DNA of 64,000 bases from an uncultured bacterium (lineage in GTDB: Bacteria; Cyanobacteriota; Vampirovibrionia; Gastranaerophilales; Gastranaerophilaceae): the NCBI GenBank assembly GCA_949290355.1, contig CASERN010000011.1, positions 558,001 through 622,000 on the forward strand, in the 5' to 3' direction. Made by a program: the position numbers and the translations under genes. Under the pieces are notes generated by a model. The model searched no databases. It saw nothing but the letters and a program-made list of their open reading frames with translations, and was not told where the DNA came from. This document shows, piece by piece, positions 1-8,274 of this stretch. Every line of letters begins with the position of its first letter. The stretch's first letter is position 1.

Positions 1-188
1 CTGTCTTGAATTGCTTTAATTTTAGGCTGTAATGTTTGCATCATTTTCATTGAACGTTGTTGTGATACGTTCAATGGCCACATAGCAAGTCTTATAACAA
101 CAGTTAATAATATAATTGCTAATCCGTAATTTCCTACAATAGAAGCTAATGCTTTTAATGCTTCAATGGTTAAAGTTGTAAAATCCAA
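1..188 (-). CDS. yidC: Membrane protein insertase YidC/OxaI, N-terminal part (cut by window edge)
   Basis: The reverse strand encodes a start LDFTTLTIEALKAL followed by a membrane segment and the sequence NYGLAIILLTVVIRLAMWPL, then QQRSMKMMQTLQPKIKAIQD. This is the first transmembrane helix and first cytoplasmic loop of the YidC/Oxa1 family, which inserts proteins into the cytoplasmic membrane. There is no large N-terminal periplasmic domain, so it is the short form found in Gram-positives and Cyanobacteria. An in-frame TGA lies just upstream and the only usable start is TTG at 188, preceded by GAGGA at a good distance. Only about 62 codons are present; the rest lies outside the window. Confidence 0.9.
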   Translation of the reverse strand, partial: MDFTTLTIEALKALASIVGNYGLAIILLTVVIRLAMWPLNVSQQRSMKMMQTLQPKIKAIQD

Positions 189-295
189 TTTCCCTAATCC
201 TCATTTAATAGTGTAAAATCTCTTCTCCAGAAGTTTATTATAAAAGTAAACCTAAGTCAATAAAATGTAAAAATCCAAATTTTATTGACAATAAA

Positions 296-320
296 AAAGA
301 CAGCTTAAAGCTGTCTTTAA
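296..320 (-). terminator. Rho-independent terminator after tRNA-Pro
   Basis: The inverted repeat AAAGACAGC-TTAAA-GCTGTCTTT is followed on the reverse strand by a run of T. It lies directly 3' of tRNA-Pro and would end that transcript. Confidence 0.75.
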
Positions 321-322
321 AA

Positions 323-399
323 TGGTCGGGATGACACGATTTGAACGTGCGACCCCCTCGTCCCAAGCGAGGTGCGCTACCAAGCTGCGCCACATCCCG
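323..399 (-). tRNA. tRNA-Pro(TGG)
   Basis: The reverse strand folds into a complete cloverleaf beginning CGGGATGTGGCGCAGC. The anticodon stem is CCTCG/CGAGG with loop CTTGGGA, giving anticodon TGG. The T arm is GTTCAAATC. The 3' end is CGA plus an encoded CCA. Length is 77 nt including CCA. Confidence 0.95.
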
Positions 400-482
400 A
401 AAGTATATAATTTTCAATCGCAAACTCGCGACAAGTTTTATTCTATGATAAACAAAATTTTTCGTCAAGGGTTTTTATTTAT

Positions 483-1289
483 TTATCTTTTATTTTCTAT
501 AATACTTTGTTTTGCTGCTATTCCCAGACCTATTCCTGCAATTAGATATGTTAGCCAAGCAAAGAAATAATTTCTTTTTAATGGATTAAGATTTACAGAT
601 TTTCCAAGAGTAGCTTTTGCTGCTTTTAGACCTCTAATAGATGCGAGACCTTCTTCAATGATTGTAGGTAAAAATGCTGCAAATCCTATTTTACCAGCGT
701 TTTCTTCTATAAAGTTGGAGGTGTTGCTGTCTTTTTTTAATAAACCGTTAATCATTAAAAGAGCTGTTGGGACGGCGGATACATACATTCTTGATTTTTG
801 AAGCATTTGTAAAATTTTGCTTTTATGTGCATTTATTGCATGACCAAGCTCATGCAATATTAATGAAGGTTTACTTTTAGGCGCAACAGCTAGTTTAAAT
901 TGATCAGAGTAAAAAGCATTCTCACCTCTTGCAACAGGTTTTAAAGCTTCCTTTAGTGGTTGTGTGTAGTTATTCATATTGTTTTTATCTATAAAGTCAA
1001 CAAAAACATTTAATTTGTTCTTTTTGACCATATTTTGAGCAATTTGTTTTACATTCTCAGAAGTGGTAAATTCTTTACCTTGCATTAATTTATTACCGCA
1101 CCATTCTGAAGCTTTATGTAAAAATAAAGCAAATGCTTGCAAAAGTCCTGCAGTGATTACGGTTCTTTCCGGACTATCAAACTTGTTTGATTCTTGATAG
1201 TTACCATGAGAATAGTAGTTATTATTTGAATTCAAATAATAATTAAATTGATTTTGATAGTCTGTTTTTAAACTACTTAGTCCTTCCAC
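483..1289 (-). CDS. Putative zinc metalloprotease-like membrane protein
   Basis: This 268-residue protein has an Asn/Tyr-rich N-terminus of about 45 residues, then LILHELGHAINAH near residue 145 and EEGLASIRG near residue 212. HExxH plus a downstream Glu is the zinc-binding pattern of gluzincin-type peptidases, so a peptidase is likely; substrate and family are not recognised. Two hydrophobic stretches, around residues 165-185 and at the C-terminus (YFFAWLTYLIAGIGLGIAA), suggest membrane anchoring. The start is GTG with no ribosome binding site. A promoter-like element (AGCAAA..TATATT) ends only a few bases upstream, so the mRNA could be leaderless. It probably belongs to the set of lineage-specific proteins with Asn-rich N-termini seen elsewhere in the window. 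Confidence 0.6.
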   Translation of the reverse strand: MEGLSSLKTDYQNQFNYYLNSNNNYYSHGNYQESNKFDSPERTVITAGLLQAFALFLHKASEWCGNKLMQGKEFTTSENVKQIAQNMVKKNKLNVFVDFIDKNNMNNYTQPLKEALKPVARGENAFYSDQFKLAVAPKSKPSLILHELGHAINAHKSKILQMLQKSRMYVSAVPTALLMINGLLKKDSNTSNFIEENAGKIGFAAFLPTIIEEGLASIRGLKAAKATLGKSVNLNPLKRNYFFAWLTYLIAGIGLGIAAKQSIIENKR

Positions 1290-1292
1290 ATA

Positions 1293-1324
1293 AATATAAA
1301 CATTTTAAGAATAAAAAATTTGCT
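1293..1324 (-). promoter_or_regulatory. Variant of the AGCAATTTTTAT/TATATA promoter pattern
   Basis: The reverse strand reads AGCAAATTTTTTAT, 12 bases, then TATATT. The distance from AGC to TATA is 26 bases, as in the three closer matches at 3884, 4651 and 32093. The -10-like box abuts the GTG start of the zincin-like gene. Confidence 0.4.
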
Positions 1325-1387
1325 ATTATTTAAAACAATATTAAGAAAATTATTGTTTAATATGATTATTAAATGAAGAAAATTTAA

Positions 1388-1525
1388 TTAGTCTTCAATT
1401 AATGTAAACATATCTTTATTTGCTCCGCAAAGTGGACAGACCCAGTCTGTTGGCAAGTCTTCGAATTTTTGTTTTTCTTCACTTTCGTCATAAATCCATT
1501 GGCAAACTTCACATTTGTATTTCAT
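1388..1525 (-). CDS. Rubredoxin, short form
   Basis: This 45-residue protein begins MKYKCEVCQWIYDESEE and continues through FEDLPTDWVCPLCGANKDMF. The two knuckles CEVC and CPLC are the four cysteine ligands of the single Fe in rubredoxins, with the usual Trp/Tyr aromatic core. It lacks most of the loop between Tyr-Asp and Phe-Glu-Asp-Leu-Pro, so it is shorter than the typical 52-54 residues. Rubredoxins are cytoplasmic one-electron carriers, in anaerobes often serving peroxide or superoxide reductases; no such partner is adjacent. An AAGGAG ribosome binding site precedes the ATG. It is divergent from the thioesterase gene. Confidence 0.9.
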   Translation of the reverse strand: MKYKCEVCQWIYDESEEKQKFEDLPTDWVCPLCGANKDMFTLIED

Positions 1526-1557
1526 ATTTTTTCTCCTTATGTTATAATTTAGTTGTT

Positions 1558-1986
1558 ATGAGACATATATTTGAAACAAAAGTTTATTATTCAGATACAG
1601 ATGCTTATGGTGTTGTCTGGCATGGTGCTTATTTGAGATGGCTTGAAAAGGGCAGAGTGGATCTTTGTGAAATGATTGGATTAGATCTTGTGTCTATGAA
1701 GAGTATGGACATTTTACTGCCTGTTACTAATATGAATGTCAGATATAAAGCTTCTGCAAAACTTGATGATACTATAATTATTGAAACTTGGATTGAAAAG
1801 TTCAATAGCTTGTCGGTTACATTCAAACAGGTAATTAAATCAAAAGAGACTAATAAAGTATTTATTGAAGCTTTATTCGATGTTGTTGCTATTAGTAATG
1901 ATGGTAAATTGTACAGAAGAATGCCTGAACAGCTTGTAAAAAGTTTTGAAAAAGGTATGGAAGAAAAATGTCCGGTGTGCGTTTAA
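1558..1986 (+). CDS. Acyl-CoA thioesterase, 4HBT/YbgC family
   Basis: This 142-residue single hot-dog domain contains YYSDTDAYGVVWHGAYLRWLE near its N-terminus. That is the DxxGVVWH..Y active-site motif of YbgC/4-hydroxybenzoyl-CoA thioesterases, with the catalytic Asp at D-A-Y-G. The family hydrolyses acyl-CoA or acyl-ACP; YbgC acts with envelope lipid metabolism, but the substrate here is unknown. The reading frame stays open upstream, but the ATG at 1558 starts exactly at the conserved N-terminus. A TATAAT box ends 9 bases before it and there is no ribosome binding site, so the transcript may have almost no leader. Its 3' end overlaps the pseudouridine synthase start by 19 bases. Confidence 0.85.
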   Translation: MRHIFETKVYYSDTDAYGVVWHGAYLRWLEKGRVDLCEMIGLDLVSMKSMDILLPVTNMNVRYKASAKLDDTIIIETWIEKFNSLSVTFKQVIKSKETNKVFIEALFDVVAISNDGKLYRRMPEQLVKSFEKGMEEKCPVCV

Positions 1987-2699
1987 ATAAATATATTGCA
2001 TCTTCTGATTTGTGCTCAAGACGGAAAGCTGATGAATACATAAAAAACGGCTCTGTTACAGTAAATGGAAAAGTTGTTCAAGAGTTGGGTTATATTGTTA
2101 ATGATAAAGACAAAGTATTTGTTAACAAAAAACTGGTAACTCCTGCTAAACATCAATATTACAGATTTTTTAAGCCTGCAGGATATATTACAACTAGAGA
2201 AGATGATCAGGGCCGAAAAACTATTTATGATATTTTGCCCGAAAATTTATACAGTTTAAAACCAGTTGGAAGATTGGATAAAGATTCGACAGGACTTCTT
2301 ATTTTAACAAATGATGGAGATTTGATAAATGCTCTTACTCACCCATCTGTAAAAGTTCCAAAAGTGTATTTGGTAACTATAAATTCTTCTATTCACAGAC
2401 ATGAATTGGAAAAGTTAGCTAATGGAATTGAATTGGAACCCGGCAAAATAGCTTATGCTGATATTCAGGTCTTGGATATGGATAGTAAACATACAGAAAT
2501 GCAGATTACTTTGTATCAAGGGATGAATAGGCAAATAAGAAAAATGTTTAAATCTATCGGATATGAAGTTAAAACTTTGAAAAGAATTCAACATGCTACA
2601 ATATCTCTAGATGGACTTAAAAGAGGGGAATTTAAACCAATTAAGCCTATGCAGATAAAAGAATTAAAAAATTTCTTAAACAGGATATCAAAACAGTGA
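1968..2699 (+). CDS. Pseudouridine synthase, RsuA/RluB family
   Basis: This 243-residue protein has an S4 RNA-binding domain at the N-terminus (VRLNKYIASSDLCSRRKADEYIKNG), then the catalytic domain with GRLDKDSTGLLILTNDGDL, whose Asp is the pseudouridylation nucleophile, and the later MNRQIRKMF motif. The family converts uridine to pseudouridine in 16S or 23S rRNA. The likely target is the RluB-type position in 23S rRNA, but RsuA cannot be excluded from sequence alone. A GGAAG ribosome binding site lies inside the end of the thioesterase gene. The stop overlaps the coaE start, suggesting one transcript. Confidence 0.88.
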   Translation: MSGVRLNKYIASSDLCSRRKADEYIKNGSVTVNGKVVQELGYIVNDKDKVFVNKKLVTPAKHQYYRFFKPAGYITTREDDQGRKTIYDILPENLYSLKPVGRLDKDSTGLLILTNDGDLINALTHPSVKVPKVYLVTINSSIHRHELEKLANGIELEPGKIAYADIQVLDMDSKHTEMQITLYQGMNRQIRKMFKSIGYEVKTLKRIQHATISLDGLKRGEFKPIKPMQIKELKNFLNRISKQ

Positions 2700-3271
2700 A
2701 AAGAATAGCTATTTGTGGAAATATTGCGTCAGGAAAATCGACTGTCCAAAAATTTTTGGAAGAAAAAGGATACAAAGTTTTGGATACTGATGTTGTTTCT
2801 CATAAACTTTTAACTGTAAAAAATAAAGATTTATATGAAGCATTTAAAAGCTATGATGTATTTAATAATAATGAATTTTCAAGATACAAGATAGCACAGT
2901 TGATTTTTTCAGATGAAGATGCAAGATTAAAAATTGCATCAATAATGCATCCGCAGGTCGCAGAGGAAATTAAGAAATTTTATGAAAATAATAAATCTGA
3001 AAAATTTCTATTTGTAGGTATTCCTTTACTTTTTGAAGCAAAAATGGAAGCATTGTTTGATAAAATAATTTTTGTGTATACAGATGATAATCTTCGATTG
3101 GAAAGATTATTAAAGAGAAACAATTATACATTAGAACATGCAAAAGCCAGAATAAAATCACAGATATCGCAAGATGAAAAAGTTAAAAAATCAGATTACA
3201 TAATAAATAATAATTCTGATATTGAAACTTTGAAAAAATCAGTAATAGAGTTATTAAGCATAATTTCTTGA
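2696..3271 (+). CDS. coaE: Dephospho-CoA kinase
   Basis: This 191-residue protein starts MKRIAICGNIASGKSTVQKF, a Walker A loop, and continues with KVLDTDVVSHKL, the conserved D-x-D substrate-binding region, and FVGIPLLFEAKME, typical of CoaE. It phosphorylates dephospho-CoA in the last step of CoA synthesis. The start is GTG at 2696 in a GTGA overlap with the upstream stop, so translation is probably coupled. The 3' end runs 18 bases into the convergent peptidase-like gene. Confidence 0.92.
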   Translation: MKRIAICGNIASGKSTVQKFLEEKGYKVLDTDVVSHKLLTVKNKDLYEAFKSYDVFNNNEFSRYKIAQLIFSDEDARLKIASIMHPQVAEEIKKFYENNKSEKFLFVGIPLLFEAKMEALFDKIIFVYTDDNLRLERLLKRNNYTLEHAKARIKSQISQDEKVKKSDYIINNNSDIETLKKSVIELLSIIS

Positions 3272-3859
3272 CACAGGGACAAATACTCTTGCTCCTGCTC
3301 TGATGTTCTTAGTAGTTCCATCACTATCAGCTTTTCCGTCTCCGCGGGTTATTTCTACGTGTCCGTATTTTCTGCTGTATCCTGACTGACCTTTGTCATA
3401 TACAAGTATGCAGCCCGCAGGCAGGTCTTTTAAATTTAGACCTTGAGTTGATATTTCTTTAAAGTTTGGATTATTTTCCAGGATCTCTGCACATTGATAT
3501 GCATTCCCAGATTTGTATTTTCCAAGATTTGCCTCAGAAATGGCATTTTTAACATATTTAGCACAATTGCCCGTGAAGCCTACAGTGTTTTTTTGTGCAA
3601 TTTTTGACAATTTTTCACCTTTTGCAGCACTGTATCCGACTTGTTTTAAAGATGCTAAAACTTTGGTGTTTGCACCTTTTGTGAAGTCTTTATTACCACT
3701 AAATAAAGTATTGTATAACTCAAAAATTCCTGTACCTGAATTCAGTGCAAAGCTAAAATTTGGGGTAAAATTATATGTATTAAAATACCCGAAATAGTTA
3801 ATAAAATTCGGAATATTATTGTAATTATCTAGATTATTGTTAATATTTATTAATCCCAT
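3254..3859 (-). CDS. CHAP/NlpC-like cysteine peptidase domain protein (paralogue 1)
   Basis: This 201-residue protein has an Asn/Tyr/Phe-rich first 45 residues without a normal signal peptide. Its C-terminal domain contains GNCAKYVKNAISEANLG (candidate catalytic Cys), LPAGCILVYDK, and YGHVEITRGDG (candidate catalytic His). Cys near a helix start plus a GHVEI strand is the layout of CHAP and NlpC/P60 peptidases, which cut peptidoglycan peptides. That function is inferred. The neighbour at 3933 shares NPNFKE, CA+YVKNAI, LPAGCI.VYDK and GHVEIT.GDG, so the pair is a tandem duplication. A GGGGA ribosome binding site precedes the ATG and a conserved promoter pattern lies upstream. Confidence 0.65.
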   Translation of the reverse strand: MGLININNNLDNYNNIPNFINYFGYFNTYNFTPNFSFALNSGTGIFELYNTLFSGNKDFTKGANTKVLASLKQVGYSAAKGEKLSKIAQKNTVGFTGNCAKYVKNAISEANLGKYKSGNAYQCAEILENNPNFKEISTQGLNLKDLPAGCILVYDKGQSGYSRKYGHVEITRGDGKADSDGTTKNIRAGARVFVPVSRNYA

Positions 3860-3883
3860 ATTATCCCCTGAATTTTCCCTTAT

Positions 3884-3916
3884 TTATATAAAGTATTTTG
3901 TTTTATAAAAATTGCT
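3884..3916 (-). promoter_or_regulatory. Conserved promoter pattern, copy A
   Basis: The reverse strand reads AGCAATTTTTAT, 14 bases, then TATATAA. The last element looks like a -10 box; the first is not a TTGACA -35. The same pattern at identical spacing lies upstream of the 3933 and 30621 genes. Confidence 0.55.
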
Positions 3917-3932
3917 TTATTTGTAAAGAAAT

Positions 3933-4616
3933 TTATACAGGAATAAATGTATATGCTCTGTCGGATTCAGATATTTCATTATTTATAATATCGCTGCAAG
4001 CTCTTCCATCTCCAAGTGTAATTTCAACATGACCGTCTTTGCCATATCCTCCGTCAAATTTATCATATACAATTATACATCCGGCAGGGAGTTTAGAAAG
4101 TTCTTTGCCTGGAACATTTACTTCTTTGAAATTTGGATTTGCTCGAAGGATGTATTTGCAATATTCTCCATTGCCGTTGATATATGGCCCTAAACCGCTT
4201 TTTACTATAGCGTTTTTAACATATCTGGCGCAAAGAGGATTATATGGATCTCTGTTTGTAGGTAATCCTTCTAAAACATTTGCAGCAAGAATTTCACCTT
4301 TATTTTTATTATATTTTGCACCATATAATAATTCGGAATTTTGTGTTTCTTTTATTTTTGCAGTTAATACAAGTCTATCTGAAAGATTATCAGTTTCTTG
4401 TATATTGTGGTTATTATAAAATTGTCCGTTGAAATTGAATATTGAATTATTTTTGAGATTCTGATTGTATAAAGTATTTACAAATGGATTAAAGATATTA
4501 GTCGGAATTATAGAGTTTTGCACAAAACCAGTAATTGGGAATACATATTTTTGTGAAAATAAATTCATAAAAGGATTCATGCAGCATGTTGCATAGTTGT
4601 ATCCAAAATTTATCAC
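3933..4616 (-). CDS. CHAP/NlpC-like cysteine peptidase domain protein (paralogue 2)
   Basis: This 227-residue protein is a paralogue of the next gene downstream. The C-terminal domain has NPLCARYVKNAIVKSGLG (candidate Cys nucleophile), NPNFKEV, LPAGCIIVYDK and KDGHVEITLGDGRACSD (candidate His). The N-terminal 80 residues are rich in Asn, Phe and Tyr and are poorly conserved with the paralogue. A role in peptidoglycan peptide cleavage is inferred from the Cys/His layout. The start is GTG at 4616, with GGTAGG 8 bases upstream. Its own copy of the conserved promoter pattern lies at 4651-4683, so each paralogue is probably transcribed separately. Confidence 0.62.
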   Translation of the reverse strand: MINFGYNYATCCMNPFMNLFSQKYVFPITGFVQNSIIPTNIFNPFVNTLYNQNLKNNSIFNFNGQFYNNHNIQETDNLSDRLVLTAKIKETQNSELLYGAKYNKNKGEILAANVLEGLPTNRDPYNPLCARYVKNAIVKSGLGPYINGNGEYCKYILRANPNFKEVNVPGKELSKLPAGCIIVYDKFDGGYGKDGHVEITLGDGRACSDIINNEISESDRAYTFIPV

Positions 4617-4650
4617 TATTTTAACCTACCTTTATAACCTTTACCTATAT

Positions 4651-4683
4651 TTATATAAAGTAAAGTAAGTTATAAAAATTGCT
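4651..4683 (-). promoter_or_regulatory. Conserved promoter pattern, copy B
   Basis: The reverse strand reads AGCAATTTTTAT, exactly 14 bases, then TATATAA, as in copy A. It lies about 35 bases before the GTG start of paralogue 2. Confidence 0.55.
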
Positions 4684-4689
4684 AAAATA

Positions 4690-5013
4690 TTACAAATTTA
4701 TAAAACTTGCTTCAGCTTTCCCCATATCTATCATAGTAAATGGTTCGTCTGTATCATTTGTATTTTCATAATCACAAGCAGAAAGAGCAAATATTTTTTC
4801 TATATCAATATTCCCTTTGAAAGCGTAAAATTTATTAACATTTTTCATATATAAGCCAAAGTAATTTTTGTTTTGCAATAAGTTTAAAAATTCCTTTTTA
4901 ATATTATTTTTAGAAAAACCGTCAAATGTAAAATCTTTAATAAGTTCACATTCTTTTTTTAGTGTTTCAAGTAAAACATATGGCTCAATCCATTTCGTTA
5001 ATATTTTGTGCAT
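4690..5013 (-). CDS. Hypothetical 107-residue protein downstream of the ABC exporter
   Basis: I do not recognise this protein. It is acidic to neutral, has no signal peptide or membrane segment, and contains a helical first half (WIEPYVLLETLKKECELIK) and a C-terminal DEPFTMIDMGKAEASFINL. It starts two bases after the stop of the ABC transporter gene, with GGAG ahead of its ATG. It is therefore very likely co-transcribed and possibly functionally linked to the exporter. Confidence 0.6.
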   Translation of the reverse strand: MHKILTKWIEPYVLLETLKKECELIKDFTFDGFSKNNIKKEFLNLLQNKNYFGLYMKNVNKFYAFKGNIDIEKIFALSACDYENTNDTDEPFTMIDMGKAEASFINL

Positions 5014-5015
5014 TG

Positions 5016-6851
5016 TTATACTCCTGCAATTTCTTCTTGTTGTTTAAATTGCATTTCATACAGATATTTATATTTTCCGTTTTCTATTTGCATAAGCTCG
5101 TCATGAGTCCCCAATTCGGCAAGTTCGCCTTCATTTATTACCGCAATTCTATCGGCATTTTTAATAGTTGATAATCTGTGAGCTATTACAAATACTGTTT
5201 TGTTTTTAATCAAGTTATCAAGAGCTTTTTGTACAATAGCTTCAGATTTATTATCAAGAGCAGATGTCGCTTCATCAAGAATAACAATAGGAGCATCTTT
5301 TAACATAGCTCTTGCTATTGCAACACGTTGTCTTTGACCGCCTGATAAAGAAGCACCTCTTTCTCCAACAAAAGTATCCAAGCCTTTTTCAAGAGAATTC
5401 GTAAAATCATCAAGATGTGCCATTGCAACGACTTTGTCTATTTCTTCTTGAGTTGCATGTTCATTTCCCATCATAATATTTTCTTTTATCGTTCCAGAGA
5501 ATAGAAAATTATCTTGAAATACGAATGATATATTATTTCTAAGAGAAACAAGATCAAATTTTCTAATATCAACACCATCAAATTCAATTGTTCCGCTTTT
5601 TACATCATAAAATCTAGGTAATAAACTAACTACAGTACTTTTCCCGCCTCCTGAATTTCCAACAAGAGCAATTGTTTCTCCTTTGTTAATATGAAGTGAT
5701 AAATTTTTCAAAACTGGATTATTTTCTTCATATTCAAAATATACATTTTTAAAATCTATACAATTATTTAATCCTGTAAGAGTTAATGCATTTGAAGGTG
5801 ATTTAATATTTGGTTGAATATCAAATAATTCAAATACGCGGCTCATTGCAACAAAGACATTTTGTAGATTAGTTAAAGTATTACCAAGAGTTTTTGTAGG
5901 TTTATACAATAATAATAATGATGTTACAAAAGAAGCAAAACTGCCTGCTGTCATTTGTCCTGATAAAATTAAATGGTTTCCGTAAGCCATAACAAGAGCA
6001 ATACCTATAGAACAAACAAAATACATGATAGGAGACATCCAACCAACTCTTTTGGTTAAAGACATTGCAAGATGGAATTGTTCGTGAATTTGGTTATCAA
6101 ATTTTGCATTTTGATCATTCTGTAAATTATATGCTGTCATGATTTTATTTCCGGCAAATGTTTCGTTGAAATTTGTTGTCATATTACCGCCTACAACCAT
6201 TGTTGCATTTGAAACTTTTTTAATTCTTTTCCTAATCAACGTAACAGGTGTTATAGCTATAGCCATGATTGTTACACCTATAATTGCAAGTTTCCAAGAA
6301 TTATATAAAAGAACACCTACTAATCCTATAAGTCCAAAAAATGTTGCAATAAATGATTTTAGCATTTCAATAATATTTTTAGAGGCAGCATCAGGGTCTG
6401 ACAAGAATCTTGTTAATACAATTCCAGATGAGTTAACATCAAAAAATTGAGGATCCATAGATGTAAGTTTTTTAAACAAATCCATTTTTAGAGCCATAGA
6501 TATTTTTTGCCCTGTCCAATCTGTCAGGTAGTTGCTTAAGTATTTCAAAATTCCTTGGAACAAAGCGAATGCAACAATACCAAATGGAATAATTGCAGCA
6601 AGAAAAGCTTGAGAATGAACTGTTATACCCAAATAAGACCAAGTATGTTCAGGATTACCATTTACAACAAAGTCTAAATAAGGTTTTAGAGACAGTGCAA
6701 CAACCCCATCAAGCAGCCCAAGTGGTATTGCAATAATGAGATTTATAATAGCGCGGCCTAAAACAGGTTTTATATAAGGAAAAATTTTCCCAAGTAAATA
6801 TTTATAATTGAAGGCATCTTTAGATACTGTGTCTTTTAATTTATAATTCAT
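5016..6851 (-). CDS. ABC exporter, fused permease and ATPase, MsbA-like
   Basis: This 611-residue half-transporter has six membrane segments in residues 30-330, then a nucleotide-binding domain with Walker A GNSGGGKST, Q-loop FVFQDNFLF, signature LSGGQRQRVAIARAML, Walker B IVILDEATSAL and H-loop VIAHRLSTIK. This is the type IV exporter family that includes MsbA, which flips lipid A and other lipids. Lipid or polysaccharide export fits the divergent neighbour ugd, but the substrate is not determined. A GAGGG ribosome binding site precedes the ATG. The 107-residue gene follows after two bases. Confidence 0.85.
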   Translation of the reverse strand: MNYKLKDTVSKDAFNYKYLLGKIFPYIKPVLGRAIINLIIAIPLGLLDGVVALSLKPYLDFVVNGNPEHTWSYLGITVHSQAFLAAIIPFGIVAFALFQGILKYLSNYLTDWTGQKISMALKMDLFKKLTSMDPQFFDVNSSGIVLTRFLSDPDAASKNIIEMLKSFIATFFGLIGLVGVLLYNSWKLAIIGVTIMAIAITPVTLIRKRIKKVSNATMVVGGNMTTNFNETFAGNKIMTAYNLQNDQNAKFDNQIHEQFHLAMSLTKRVGWMSPIMYFVCSIGIALVMAYGNHLILSGQMTAGSFASFVTSLLLLYKPTKTLGNTLTNLQNVFVAMSRVFELFDIQPNIKSPSNALTLTGLNNCIDFKNVYFEYEENNPVLKNLSLHINKGETIALVGNSGGGKSTVVSLLPRFYDVKSGTIEFDGVDIRKFDLVSLRNNISFVFQDNFLFSGTIKENIMMGNEHATQEEIDKVVAMAHLDDFTNSLEKGLDTFVGERGASLSGGQRQRVAIARAMLKDAPIVILDEATSALDNKSEAIVQKALDNLIKNKTVFVIAHRLSTIKNADRIAVINEGELAELGTHDELMQIENGKYKYLYEMQFKQQEEIAGV

Positions 6852-6948
6852 TCTTTATCCCTCTACTTAAAACAATATATTGATATTATCTCATAAAAAA
6901 AATTTTTGTGCTATCCTGTTAATTAATAAGTAACTAAAAGGAGTAGAG

Positions 6949-8274
6949 ATGAAAATTTGTGTAATAGGAACAGGTTATGTAGGATTAGTAGCAGGAACAT
7001 GCCTCGCTGATATGGGGAATGATGTTATATGTGTGGATAATGATTTGGAAAAATTACAAAAGTTAGAAAATGGAATTGTTCCTATATATGAGCCCGGATT
7101 AGAAGAACTTATTAAGGCAAATGTATTAGAAGGAAGATTAAAATTTTCTTCAGATCTTGCGACTTCTGTCCAAGAATCTCTTGTGTGTTTTATTGCTGTA
7201 GGTACTCCTCAAAGTGAAGACGGTTCTGCTGATTTACATTACGTAGAACAAGTTGCAGAAAGTATTGGAAAAGCAATGAATGGTTATAAAGTCATTGTTG
7301 ATAAGTCCACGGTACCTGTAGGTACGGCTGAAAAAGTTACGAAAATTATTGAAAAACACTATTCGGGAGAATTTGATGTTGTATCTAATCCTGAATTTTT
7401 AAAACAAGGTGCTGCAGTGGATGACTTTTTAAAACCTGATAGGGTTGTAATCGGCTCAAATTCTCAAAAGGCTACAGCTATTATGCAAGAAGTATATGCT
7501 CCATTTTTTAGAACAGCAAGCCGTTTTGTAATAATGGATGTAAAATCTGCAGAAATGACTAAGTATGCAGCAAATTCTTTTTTAGCATTAAAAATATCTT
7601 ATGCGAACGAAATTGCAAATATCTGTGAAGCAGTCGGAGCAAATGCTGAAATGGTGCGTATTGGCATGTGTTCAGATAAGAGAATTGGATCTCAATTTCT
7701 ATTCCCTGGATTAGGTTATGGAGGAAGTTGTTTTCCGAAAGATGTCAAAGCTCTTTTAAAGACAGCAAAAGATAATAATTGCGGTTATCGATTAATAGAA
7801 GCTGCAGATGAGGTAAATAAAGAGCAAAGAGTTGTTTTTATAAATAAAATATTATCACGTTTTGGGATGAATATTTCGGGTAAGACTTTTGCTGTTTGGG
7901 GATTGACATTTAAACCTAAAACAAATGATATGAGAATGTCCCCTGCTATTACAATTATAAATGCATTATTAGAATTGGGTGCTAATGTAAAAGCATATGA
8001 CCCCAAAGGTTTTGAACAAGCAAAGAGTATATGGGGTGATAGAATTACTTATGCTAAAAGTTCATATGATGCTCTTTTAGATGCTGATTGCCTTTTATTG
8101 TTAACAGAGTGGAATGAATTTAGACGTCCTGATTTTGATAGAGTGAAAAGTCTTATGAAACAGCCAATTATAATTGACGGGCGAAATCAATATGATGGAG
8201 AAAGGCTTGCTCAAAAAGGTTTTGAGTATGTTTGTATAGGTAAAAGAACTCAAATACCTTTAAATGTCGGTTAG
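6949..8274 (+). CDS. ugd: UDP-glucose 6-dehydrogenase
   Basis: This 441-residue protein begins MKICVIGTGYVGLVAGTCLA, the NAD-binding Rossmann motif. It has FDVVSNPEFLKQGAAVDDF in the middle and GLGYGGSCFPKDVKAL, whose Cys is the catalytic thiol. The C-terminal UDP-binding domain has GLTFKPKTNDMRMSPA. It oxidises UDP-glucose to UDP-glucuronate for polysaccharide or glycolipid synthesis. Length is standard. AAAAGGAG precedes the ATG. The stop overlaps the convergent hydrolase gene by 15 bases. Confidence 0.95.
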   Translation: MKICVIGTGYVGLVAGTCLADMGNDVICVDNDLEKLQKLENGIVPIYEPGLEELIKANVLEGRLKFSSDLATSVQESLVCFIAVGTPQSEDGSADLHYVEQVAESIGKAMNGYKVIVDKSTVPVGTAEKVTKIIEKHYSGEFDVVSNPEFLKQGAAVDDFLKPDRVVIGSNSQKATAIMQEVYAPFFRTASRFVIMDVKSAEMTKYAANSFLALKISYANEIANICEAVGANAEMVRIGMCSDKRIGSQFLFPGLGYGGSCFPKDVKALLKTAKDNNCGYRLIEAADEVNKEQRVVFINKILSRFGMNISGKTFAVWGLTFKPKTNDMRMSPAITIINALLELGANVKAYDPKGFEQAKSIWGDRITYAKSSYDALLDADCLLLLTEWNEFRRPDFDRVKSLMKQPIIIDGRNQYDGERLAQKGFEYVCIGKRTQIPLNVG

